Of a stretch of 64,000 bases of DNA, positions 34,963-44,329 are shown in pieces (the stretch's first letter is position 1; every line of letters starts with the position of its first letter). The notes below the pieces were generated by a model. That model saw only the letters and a program-made list of their open reading frames with translations. It had not been told where the DNA came from and did not search any database. The stretch is from the NCBI GenBank assembly GCA_964017195.1, contig OZ024895.1, positions 8,738,001 to 8,802,000 on the forward strand, in the 5' to 3' direction. Source of the stretch: Siderastrea radians (Eukaryota > Cnidaria > Anthozoa > Scleractinia > Rhizangiidae). A program made the translations under genes and the position numbers.

Positions 34963-35473
34963 GTAAGATGGCCCACATCACGTGTAAAGTTAAGCATCTT
35001 CAAGTGCCACTAACTTCCCTTATACTGTCTTGATTACTTGTGTGAAAAAAACTGCTCCAGGATTTTTTCTTTATCTTTGTATGGCATTTCAAAGTTGGAA
35101 ATTTTGGCGCTGATTTGTTCTGCTGTGAAAAGAGAATGGGTTTAGTCAGCGTGTGAGTTGTCTCAGGAGTTTCTTTAGGTTGGTATATCTCAAAGAAATC
35201 GTTCGGTTGAGTTTGGAATGCTGCCACAGCATTTTGAAGTTCACAACTCAACCGAATTTTACAAAACTCACAAATTGTTCAGCTCAAAAATGAATGTTGG
35301 GAATTTCAAGTGAATGTTGGACACTTAAAAGTGTTGTAAAATGCTCTGTTCAATGATGTAAGAGATGTTTTTTGAAATGTACATGTATGTCAGTGTAAAC
35401 TTTGTTATGCACAGTAAACAAGTACATGTAGCTCTAACTAAAAGTTTGACTATCCTTAATTTTCTCTCTTCAG

Positions 35474-35580
35474 CCATAGCAGGCAGAGAGATAAATGTGA
35501 CATTGGTCATCACAAGTTTAAGCTGTGTTGATGGAAAATACAATCAGTCGTTAATGTTATCAAAGAAACTGAATGAAACG
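35474..35580 (+). CDS. Receptor exon: SEA-like module, part 1
   Basis: This 107-bp exon starts in phase 1 after a CTCTCTTCAG acceptor and ends in phase 0 before GTAAAA. It encodes AIAGREINVTLVITSLSC and YNQSLMLSKKLNET. Beta-strand-like VTLVI followed by a helix fits the start of a SEA domain. Several sequons (NVT, NQS, NET) are present. Confidence 0.75.
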
Positions 35581-35750
35581 GTAAAATTTGCTTTCTATTA
35601 AATTTTGTTATAATAATAAATTATTTCTTATTATTATAAATTGTTATATCAATATTTATCATTAATTGGTCATTAGTAAAGCCAACTTCAGTTTCTTCTG
35701 TTCCTTTGAAATCTTGAAAGCTAATTTGTATTTTCCTTTTTTATGTTTAG

Positions 35751-35809
35751 ATCAGCAAGCTTTTTGTTAATGAAAGTGCATATCTCGGCACAATATTAAG
35801 AGATGTCAG
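35751..35809 (+). CDS. Receptor exon: SEA-like module, part 2
   Basis: This 59-bp exon (phase 0 to 2) follows TTATGTTTAG and ends before GTATGC. It encodes ISKLFVNESAYLGTILRDV and part of an Arg codon. It joins in frame to the next exon, placing R-C-G-S-L-I-V at the junction. Confidence 0.75.
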
Positions 35810-36119
35810 GTATGCAAAAAAAGTCAAACAAACTGTTATTTACACGGTGCATTTGAACACATACTCTGCTTGCTTGCATTCTGTTAAATAAATCCAACTA
35901 CATGGAAGGGTGTGCAGTGCTTGTATGCAATATCATCAGATCTTTGTCTTTTAGTTGATCTTCCTTGAAAATGTTAGGACATGTCTGTTTGGAACCCACT
36001 GGGCTATCTTGAGAAGGGTTAGAAATCCAGCACTTTTGACACAGAAAAAATTGCTTTAACTAGTCTTCCACCTTAGTGTTCCACCTATCTCAATGTTATT
36101 ATTTTTTTTTAACTGGCAG

Positions 36120-36325
36120 GTGTGGAAGTTTGATTGTCGATCTGACCCTGGAATTCAGCATCATTTTCACAGAAAAATCAGTACTCACTATTCTTCAAGA
36201 AGCTACAAAGGATGGGAAGCTTGGAGAATTTAGTGTTAATGCTTCATCTATAATAGGCACTCGTCCTGTTATTGCAAGCACAACTATGCCACCCATTAGC
36301 AGAACTACACCAACTGTGTCAGATA
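36120..36325 (+). CDS. Receptor exon: SEA-like module, part 3, and stalk
   Basis: This 206-bp exon (phase 2 to 1) follows TAACTGGCAG and ends before GTAAGT. It reads CGSLIVDLTLEFSIIF, LQEATKDGKLGEFSVNASS, then a Thr/Pro-rich stalk ASTTMPPISRTTPTVSD. The GS-L-I-V stretch matches the G-S-hydrophobic-x-V site at which SEA domains self-cleave, and LGEFSVNASS matches the SEA C-terminal strand. The stalk would carry O-glycans before the membrane. Confidence 0.8.
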
Positions 36326-37172
36326 GTAAGTTACTATTTCTGTTACTTTTATTAGTACAGCTGTTAGTTATTTATTTTTGAAGGGTACTTTATTTTGCCA
36401 AAATAACAGCTACATTTTGCATTGGTTTGTTTCCTTTCAGTAGTGGAAGTCTAGTAATGGATTTGTGTGTTTGATTTGTTTCTTTTTAGTGCAGTGGGTT
36501 GATTTCGTTAATTTTTTTAAATCTTGTCCAGCATTTGTTTTATTCAGAGTAGTTGAATCAATCTTCGGCTTCGAAGGGTAGGCGTTACCGGTAAATAAAT
36601 AGTTCTGAAAACATAGCTTCACTAAACTTGTTCAGGAACATCAGGGTTGCGATACAGAACCTACCAATCGCAGACCTTGGATTTATACCGCATTAACGAC
36701 ATGTTAAAAGACACACACTCAAAAGCACAAATGAAGACTGCAGCATCTTGCTTATGAAAGGATCATATCATGTTTATTCATGATTATTGTTCCAAGGTGG
36801 CAGTTCAAAGAATGGCTATTTACCCACTGTTGATCCTCTTTTGTCCACTAAACCCATGCGTGAATGAAATGCGACAGAGGATGGCAACGGATAGGGCTTG
36901 TTGCATCATATGTGATTCTAGTGTTGTAATCTTTTTCTCAATGTGCAGATGGGACCATGTTTTCTTTTCTTTGGCATTGGAGCCATAAAAGGCCAATCCT
37001 TTTGCATTGTAGGTGGCACCTTCTTTTTTATCTCCTGGGTTTGGCTCCATCGCAAAGTTGGACTCCGAAATTTCCTGCTCTGCGGAATAGTGCCTTACTA
37101 TTTGAGCTACCTGGGAAGACAGTAGTGAAGATTTAAACACAATTATTCATATGCCATCTGGTTTGATTTAAG

Positions 37173-37295
37173 GTGGTAAAACGTGGGTCATTGTTGGTGC
37201 TGTCTTGGGTTCTGTTGCTGCCGTGGCCATCATTGCTGGTGTCGCATTTTACTGGGTCCATAAGAAGAAGAAGAACGGTGGGAAGGGCACCAAGG
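37173..37295 (+). CDS. Receptor exon: transmembrane segment
   Basis: This 123-bp phase 1-1 exon lies between a TTTGATTTAAG acceptor and a GTGAGC donor. It encodes a helix of about 24 residues (WVIVGAVLGSVAAVAIIAGV, then AFYWV) followed by HKKKKNGGKGTK. The four lysines are a stop-transfer signal and set the C-terminus in the cytoplasm. Small residues G-x-x-x-G-like in the helix could help packing. Confidence 0.9.
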
Positions 37296-37933
37296 GTGAG
37301 CAATAATTATAAAAAAAACAATGTAATTTGTGAAATGTAATGCTGATGCCTCTTCTGATTGGCTAAAAGTTGTTGTGGTCGAAAGTGAGAAAAGACGTAT
37401 TGGGGGGAGGGATTCTTTGTTGTGTCAGACATGTAGCAAACTAGAAAGTAGACGTTAATTTTTAGCTTGTCTATGAAATGATGATGTATTACTATTCAGC
37501 ATGTCAAAAGCAAGGCACATGGGCTCGACTCCAGTGGGAGTCGACCTGCGGCAAATTGGTTGGATGCTCGAATCACTGCTCAAGCTACACGGAGTCTTGT
37601 GACGAGCGTGGTCATATCTACTAAATTCATCGTGACACTTGACTTTACATGTAACTGCTATGTTTAGTATTGCCAACTTTCGATGAACAGAAAGCTTGTT
37701 GATCTAATTTTTTAGCTCAGTAATGAGTTAATAAAATTACAGTGAGAAGATTTCTGAGTTCCCTGCAGACAACAAATACTCTGAACACCAGTCGGAGGCT
37801 CAATTACTAAGCAGAATGCATAAGAAATAAGGACAAAGGATGCCGATGCACGTGTAGTTGCATGTAGACTGATTTAGTATGCCATATCACTCATCACAAT
37901 TTTGATTTCCTTTTTCTTGTTTGTTTTATTAAG

Positions 37934-37967
37934 AAGTCGGTGATGATGAAGCTGCAGGTCAAGGGAA
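37934..37967 (+). CDS. Receptor exon: short acidic juxtamembrane exon
   Basis: A 34-bp exon (phase 1 to 2) from TTATTAAG to GTAAGT, encoding EVGDDEAAGQGK. Its size and phase make it an exon that could only be skipped with a frameshift. Support is the clean donor and the phase fit with both neighbours. Confidence 0.65.
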
Positions 37968-38331
37968 GTAAGTATTACGACGTTTTTTTTCGAATTACGA
38001 AGGATCTTTCCGTGGAGCAGGGTATGAAACGCAAAATGCGGTAGTCCACAGTGTGATTCTCTTGCAGCGCTGTTTTCACAAAACTGTTCTGGACATCCTC
38101 CTTACTGTACCACCAACCTATCATTCTTGTATCATGATAAATGAATAGTACTGAAAAAAAAGAGGGCAGAACTTTCAATGTAGGTCTTGTTTTGAAGAAG
38201 CAGAAAATGGTATTCATTTCTAGTGGACCTTGGTAAACGGAGTGAATTTGGAGGGACATGCACTCATCAGGTGGCTTGATGTACTGAGGTCTCTGTGTTC
38301 ATTACTTTTTGTCTGTATTTTATTTTTCCAG

Positions 38332-38596
38332 TAGAGGAGGTCCTGCACCTGCGGCTCATGGTCTAAATAACAGTGGCTATGTTGCCACGGGATCTGCCTC
38401 TGGTTATGCTAATCCGTCTGGATTGCCACCGGTGAAGCCAGGTTCAAGAAAGGAAAACAAGCAAGAGAAGAAGGGGAAGAAACAGAAAGAAACAAATGAG
38501 CAGCAAGCTTTACCTTTGTACGCACAGGTGGATAAGTCCAAGAAGACCCCGAAGCCACCATTGAATACTTACGATCAAGTGGAGAGATCACGCAAG
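38332..38596 (+). CDS. Receptor exon: tyrosine-motif cytoplasmic tail 1
   Basis: This 265-bp exon (phase 2 to 0) follows TATTTTTCCAG and ends before GTGCGA. It encodes RGGPAPAAHGLNNSGYVATG, SGYANPSGLPPVKPG, a Lys/Glu-rich stretch, then LPLYAQVDKS and LNTYDQVERSRK. YANP fits the Y-x-N binding motif of Grb2-type SH2 domains. YAQV and YDQV are repeated Y-x-Q-V motifs resembling ITIMs without the hydrophobic -2 residue. LPPVKPG is a possible SH3 ligand. If the donor is not used, the frame runs 24 codons further to a stop at 38668, giving a shorter tail. Confidence 0.8.
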
Positions 38597-39283
38597 GTGC
38601 GAGTAAAGCTAATGCTGTCCTTTGTAGAGGGTCTTGATGGCAATGTTTATTTGAATGGTGGTACTTAAATAGCATGTTGACAGTAGAAAATAAAATATTT
38701 GTCACTGGTCAAATCCTTTGAAGCCAAACGTTCATTATTTGTCGGTGTAATATTTTAACCAGTGTTTCATTAGCGGCCCCAATTAAACACAGGAAAGGGG
38801 TTTTCAGGTGTTCGGACGCTTTGGTGAAACACGAATCACGAGTTTTTAAAATGGCTTTTCAGTCGGGAGGAAATAAGAGGAAAATCACAAGTGTTCTTCC
38901 CCCAATTTCTTAATAGTTATTTTTTTTCATTCAAGAATTAGTGGTCTTCCTCCAGTATTCAAACGCATGCATACCTGTGACCGAAACGAGAGTACCCAAT
39001 TGGCTGCCGACCTCATGAATAATTAATGAGAGCAGAGGGTTAAATCCTCATCAAGTTGCCACTTGACTTCTTACCCTTCATTGAGTTCATTGTTTGACAT
39101 AGAGAACAGACAGCCAATGGAACGACTATTTTTTCTTGGCCAAAGGGTAGCTGAGTCATTTTCTTATCACAATACCCCGTTGATACGACAACATTTTTGT
39201 GACGCGTTGATAGTGGCACTATCGGGGTTTTACTGCGGCTGTTAAGTTTGTGTTTGAGTGGACTGCCTACATACTAACTGAGT

Positions 39284-39599
39284 ACACTGTAAATTCATAA
39301 TTTCCGTTTTAGCCTCCAAAATGGGCCGTTCAGTGTGTAAAATACAGTACCATTTTAGTGACTAATTTGGCTGTCCTAATTAAGGCCATAATAGATAGTC
39401 CTACTTACAGGGACTGGTCCGGCACCAAAGGATCCAATTGGGTGCCATTGTGGGCTGCTACGATTTCTGATAGGGTCGTTCTGCCCGAAAGGTGACCATC
39501 ATAGTTCCACAGAGGTTCGTATTAGTTCCTTGGGCATCAAGGCTAATTTGTTACTTTAGCACTTTTGGGGCTGAAACAGATCTTTTGAATTTACAGTGT
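39284..39599. mobile_element. MITE with ACACTGTAAATTCA termini
   Basis: ACACTGTAAATTCA at 39284 is mirrored by TGAATTTACAGTGT ending at 39599. The inner sequences (TTTTAGCCTCCAAAA and its inverted TTTTGGGGCTGAAAC) also pair. It sits in the last intron of the receptor gene. The target duplication is unclear. Confidence 0.65.
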
Positions 39600-39713
39600 G
39601 GCTTCGTGCAAATCTACAGTAAACAGAAGCATTTTCCTTTCATTTTGTTTATCTATTTAGTTTTTTATTTATTTGTTTGTTTATTTATTTTTTTTTACTT
39701 TTAACTACCACAG

Positions 39714-39848
39714 TCACAGCCAGGGGAGGTTATGTATACTCAAGTTGAGCAAGTCAATCCGGGAGGCAGCATGCCGAGGGCTGCAGCTTCTCCAGTCAGG
39801 AGACCGCCTGCTTATGATGACACTCAGTATGCTGAATTAATAATCTGA
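39714..39848 (+). CDS. Receptor last exon: ITIM-bearing C-terminus
   Basis: After a TTAACTACCACAG acceptor, the phase 0 exon encodes SQPGEVMYTQVEQVNPGG, MPRAAASPVRRPPAYDD and TQYAELII, then TGA. VMYTQV satisfies the ITIM consensus [VILS]-x-Y-x-x-[VIL]. TQYAEL is a close T-x-Y-x-x-L variant of the ITSM, placed at the very C-terminus as in several vertebrate inhibitory receptors. Phosphatase (SHP-type) recruitment is the expected role of such motifs (inference). An AATAAA signal occurs about 700 bp downstream. Confidence 0.85.
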   Translation, partial: SQPGEVMYTQVEQVNPGGSMPRAAASPVRRPPAYDDTQYAELII

Positions 39849-40548
39849 GGTAGATGCCGCTGATCTGCACTACCGAAGAATGAGAAAACGTGGTTTGTAA
39901 AGTCCCGGATTTTCGCTTCTGTGTGTTTTTTTAGGGTCGAGATGTTAAAAGGAAAGGTAACGCTCATCCGAGATTTAAAGTTAAAAAAGAAGCGTAAAAC
40001 AACTTTATCTACACTTAATAGATTTAAAGCTAGTAGCTTGTCAATCAAGGTCTCCTTTCCTCTTGCTGAAAAGTGGCGCTTGTTGCTAATTTTGTGTTAC
40101 GGTTTGGGAACATTCAGAGTAAAAAATATAGGACAAACAAATTTACAGAAATCCACACTTTTGAGTTGTAAACTGGAATTGACAACGTATGCTAATCCTG
40201 GGTTAGATGTTAACCTTACTTTGAACAGTCACGCCCTGGATTAAAATTCATAAGAGATTTTAAGTCCTGTAAAACGGTGAAACTCATTGGAATCTCGTAC
40301 ACATAATTGACTATAAATGCTTTAGATCGAGTTGACGTTTTCTGGAGATGTTGCGGTGTAATTTTGACTTCGGTTGGGGAATTTGCAAGGAGCATTTTCA
40401 AACCAGCTTATCCTTTTTGTCAGATTCACTACCGTAATCTTGAACAAAGGAAAATAAAAATCAAACTGCTGAGAAAAATTAGCCTGCGTCGCAGACGAAA
40501 TTTAACTTTGTAACAACGTAATATTTTGGTGCAACTTAGGCTAAAAAA

Positions 40549-40554
40549 AATAAA
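40549..40554 (+). terminator. Candidate polyadenylation signal AATAAA
   Basis: This is a good hexamer downstream of the receptor stop codon at 39848. It is AT-rich by chance in part, so the 3'-UTR length is tentative. Confidence 0.35.
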
Positions 40555-41185
40555 TTGAACCAAAAACAATTTTAAACCACAACATAGATTTGTTAGAATT
40601 GCAAGCCCACTTTTCTAGGCATGATAGGTTAGGATATTGTTCTGTACTCGCAAAATTGTGGGACAATATTTCTCAATTTTTTTTTCGAGAAAACAACTTT
40701 GTTTTCATTTAGTTCTTACCTTGATAGATACACCATGATGGCACCGAAACGTTGATTAATGTTTTTCGCTGTTTTTTATTCATTTTTCTTTTTTCAGTCG
40801 GGAGCCTTTGGTAGTAAATTGAGAAAATGTCAATATCAACAGTAGATGGTTTAAATTGTAGAAACGCGATTAAAAGGAGTAAGATGGATTTCTATTGTCG
40901 CCTTAGTTTTCTGTGCTTACCGGTGTGAATTGAGCTGTTTATACGTGCGTACATAAAATAGGAGATGTTGTAGGAGGTAGCGTCTTGAGTAAACGTAAAA
41001 AAAGAGCTCAAAGGTGCTCAACGTTTTACGATAACGTAAGCCCTCCATGCATCGTCTCTTGTTTTATTTTACACATATAAAGACAGTTAATTTTAATGTC
41101 CGTGCACTCCTACTGTTTTTGCGACAATGGAAATCTACCTACAAGCATAATTTTTGTAAAATTAAAGTTCATTATGAACACAATG

Positions 41186-41576
41186 TAAGGACGGTGCCTC
41201 CTTTTGTTACTGCGCATACGTTCTGCGCATCTTGTAATATTCAAGTTTCTTAAGGATTTTGCCCACTAATACAACAATATTTTTGCGTGGTTTATGACTA
41301 TGTGGAAAAAGCAGATCTTAGCAAGGGCTATCAGAATCCAAAAAGAAAATTGGGTTTAACCACGCATTTTTCAGAGATAATTGACCTTAAATTTGGAAAG
41401 AAATTGCCATAAATTCTTTGTATTTTAGCGCTTGCTTTTTGCTTAATTATCTCGGAAAAATGCCTGGTTACCCATATTTTTCTTTTTGGATTCCAATAAC
41501 CCTTTCTAAGAGTTACTTTTTCCCCATAGTCATAACCTTTGCAAAAACACTTCTGTATTAGGAGGCACCGTCCTTA
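41186..41576. mobile_element. Palindromic MITE with TA duplication
   Basis: TAAGGACGGTGCCTCCT at 41186 is mirrored by AGGAGGCACCGTCCTTA ending at 41576. Inner arms (AAAGAAAATTGGGTTTAACC and AATGCCTGGTTACCCATA) also pair, so nearly the whole element folds back. It can be read as a TA-flanked insertion. Confidence 0.8.
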
Positions 41577-41899
41577 ATAGGCTCTGCAATGAGAATTTTT
41601 TAGATAATGTAAATGTATTTAAAACATTTAATCGATATGTTATCTCAGTGTTTTTTTACAGAAATGGTATTTTGTGGCTAGGAATGACCAGTTTTAGATG
41701 TTGCGTGAGTGGGAATTATTCCTAAATTCAAATCGTCGACAGACGTTAAATTATTTTGGTAGAAGTTGCGTAGAAGTTTCAATAACAGGCAACAGTAAAT
41801 CTGCACAATGTAAGTCTCAATGTGATTGATCAAAAGTGGATTCACCCCCTTGAAAACGCGGCTGCAGAAAGTTTAACTTGCACACATCATTTAAGTTAA

Positions 41900-43958
41900 G
41901 GCGGGGGTAAACCTGAATTTTCGTGAAAAATGTGATTTTTTGCTTTTCCCGGAAAACTACCCTTGAGGTATTAAAGTTAACTTTTGGAAACTTTTTTTTT
42001 GTGAGAAATTGACTTTTTCTACCTTAACGAGCGATTTTAAAATTCCCGCCTCTGTCCACTGATTTGGTTTCCATGGCAACGACAAACGCATTTCTTTGTT
42101 TATCAGTTGATTACAACGTTTTCCTCTGTGTTCCCTTGCAAAACAGCGTCACCATCGACTCAGGACAATTCATTGAATCTTACTTGACGTAGTTAACCGG
42201 AAAAAAAGAAGATCACTATGGGATAGATTTCGTGAGCGATTCGATCGAAAGTGTAAACAGAGATTCTTCATCGTGTTCATCACCGTAAAATTCACCAAGA
42301 ATGGCCGGAAAGAAGACGAAAACGACTAACAAAAGAATAAGAAAAGGCAGACTACTTTGTGAACGGCAAAGATATGCTGTAAAACCACAGGAGCTTTAGC
42401 CTGTCGATGGTGAAATCACTGCTTCAACTCCAGGCACATCTCGTGATTCTCAGCTATCTGACTCTGACTCAGTTGAACCCGTTGGCTCCTCGAGAAATAA
42501 ACTCAAACGTGACAGCGAGGATCTTTTAGTAGAAAGCTCTGATGATGAAGCACGCTCTCAAACGGCGGAATGCGAAGGATACAGATTGATAGATCTAAAG
42601 AATCTATCTTCCTCAGTCTCAAGTGCACACGTGTGTAAAGGAGGTGAGAATTTTCTATCTGTTGCATCATCCGTAACTCCTTTTGGTTTTACATGGGAAC
42701 TCTCAGCACTGTAGACAGTACGAAATTCTTTTTCCTTGAAATCAATATCTGAGACTTGTTCTTAAACAGTTTTCGTTTTTCTATGTAAGAGTTTGCAGAA
42801 AAATTAATGTTGTAACAATAAGCAAATACTCTGTTTTATTTTGATGACATGCAGTTACATCTGTAAATGCAATTCATATGACTATTTCTCTTGTCCGTGT
42901 ATAATTGTTTAATTTATGTTTATTTTGCCTAATCACTCTGTTTTTCTTTCTCAAGGGACCTTGACTTTAGAGGAAGATATGCATTCAAGACCAAGCTTTC
43001 TCCTCAATGTAGCTCCTGTTCTGAGTCCAGCCCTCTGCTAAACTCTCTCATACTACATCAACTCCCTAGCAGTCTAGACTACCACCCAATAGAGATAGGA
43101 AGTGGCTTTGAATGCCTTGCAGCATTTTGTGTTGTAATGAACATGCCCTGCCTCACTAGGTCTGCTTATTACAAACAAGTGGACAAGATCTAAGATGTCT
43201 TTGAAGATGAGGCATTGGAAAAGATGAAAAGAGCTGGGTAGAGACTTCGGCAGCTTGTGCGCACCCATCGTGAAGAAGCTCTGTGCGAAGCCGAAAGGGT
43301 GACATATGAGGCTGAAGGCTTTTAAATTGATTATAGAGACTGTTGTGGCCTAATACAAGAAATTAGGCCATAATTGAGCCTTAAAATTTGATGAAAATAA
43401 ACTTTTTTATTTACCTGTAAGTTTAAAGCTCATTTTCTCATTATGCAATATTTTGTCCTTTGAGAAAAGATATCTTGGGAACAATTTATCAGATTGACCT
43501 GAAATTTTCAGGGGTTGTTGATCTGAATGGGTTTTGTGTTTTAAGTATAGGATTTTTCCATATGATGAATGTGCTTGAAGTTATGGTTGAAAATACATGT
43601 TGGTTTCATAGGGCTAACTTTAGTTAACCATCATACCATGTCTTTTTAACATTTCAAAATTTCCTATGCTTAAAACACTAAGCAATTTGTCTGCTTTAAA
43701 ATGATGCAAAAACCATTCATTTCCAGCAAATCTAGGAGGAGTTATCTTTTCTCAAGTAACCACTGGTAGTACTCAGCAGGTGGTTCACTTAAATGTTCGG
43801 TGTCGCGTTACAATTGGTGTTGGAACACAAAATATATTTTTTTAAGAATCTTTGATCTATAAGCTTTACAGTGATATATAGTTTGCTATGGTTTCAATTA
43901 AAATCCTAGGTGTGAGAATTTTTCGAAAAATGCCCTGTTTTTCAGGTTTACCCCCGCC
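41900..43958 (+). mobile_element. Kolobok-like DNA transposon with TTAA duplication
   Basis: The termini GGCGGGGGTAAACCTGAA and TTCAGGTTTACCCCCGCC are perfect 18-bp inverted repeats. TTAA lies on both sides (41896-41899, 43959-43962). The duplicated host segment at about 44166-44190 reads CATTTAAGTTAACTGCATGG without the insert, which proves the boundaries. TTAA preference and the Mutator-like coding trace inside fit the Kolobok superfamily (inference). Confidence 0.85.
42301..43325 (+). pseudogene. Mutator-like/Kolobok protein relic
   Basis: An ATG at 42301 starts MAGKKTKTTNKRIRKGRLLC, then a stop at codon 33 followed by TPGTSRDSQLSDSDSVEP and YRLIDLKNLSSSVSSAHVCK. A GTGAGA donor (42640) and a later AG acceptor (about 42957) join it to TLTLEEDMHSRPSFLL. 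After a frame change come EIGSGFECLAAFCVVMNMP, CLTRSAYYKQVDK and REEALCEAERVTYEAE. This order (YR-x-IDL, cysteine region, GSG-x-x-x-LA-x-FC-x-x-M-NMP, S-A-Y) is that of the Mutator-like domain found in metazoan Kolobok-type proteins. The catalytic remainder is missing. Confidence 0.65.
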
Positions 43959-44329
43959 TTAACTGCATCGTTGAAGGGTGATCGTCCTAGAAGTTGCACT
44001 GTTGGGTCAAAAGATAGCCCTCCTTTACCTAGAGTCAGGCCAAGGCCTATCTCTCCAGTTAAAGTCGAGGCAACGGTAACTCTCTGTTATAATGTTAGTC
44101 TCAATGTGGTTGATCAAAAGTGGATTCACCCACTTGCAAACGCAGCTGCAGAAAGTTTAACTATCACACATCATTTAAGTTAACTGCATGGATAAAGGGT
44201 GATCGTCCAAGAAGTTGCACCCTCCTGCAAGGGTGAAGAGATAGCTCTTCTTTACCTAGTTTCAGTCTTACGGCTATCTCACCAATTTAAGTCTGGGCAA
44301 CTTGAAACCATCGTGATCGTCGGTTGTTT

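Larger units (their letters stand above)
12006..39848 (+). other. Ig-SEA-transmembrane receptor gene (visible exon span)
   Basis: Ten + strand exons share compatible intron phases (1-1, 1-1, 1-1, 1-0, 0-2, 2-1, 1-1, 1-2, 2-0, 0-stop) and encode one plausible type I receptor. The order is three Ig-like domains, a SEA-like module, a transmembrane helix and a tail with repeated tyrosine motifs. The exon with start codon and signal peptide is not identified upstream. Joining the first Ig exon across a 17-kb transposon-filled intron is an inference from strand, phase and class 1-1 symmetry. The domain combination, inverted paralogous exon relics nearby and SH2-type tail motifs suggest a cell-surface recognition receptor of the allorecognition or immune type. 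I cannot assign an orthologue. Confidence 0.75.
41806..44320 (+). repeat. Tandem duplication of about 226 bp, first copy interrupted by a transposon
   Basis: AGTCTCAATGTGATTGATCA, AAGTGGATTCACCC and CAGAAAGTTTAACT at 41808-41895 recur at 44097-44178. GGGTGATCGTCCTAGAAGTT (43977) recurs at about 44200 (one change). Thus units A+B are duplicated in tandem, and the element at 41900-43958 sits between A and B of the first copy. The open frame at 43971-44183 (PPLPRVRPRPISPVKVEA) spans the second half. I cannot assign it. Confidence 0.8.
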
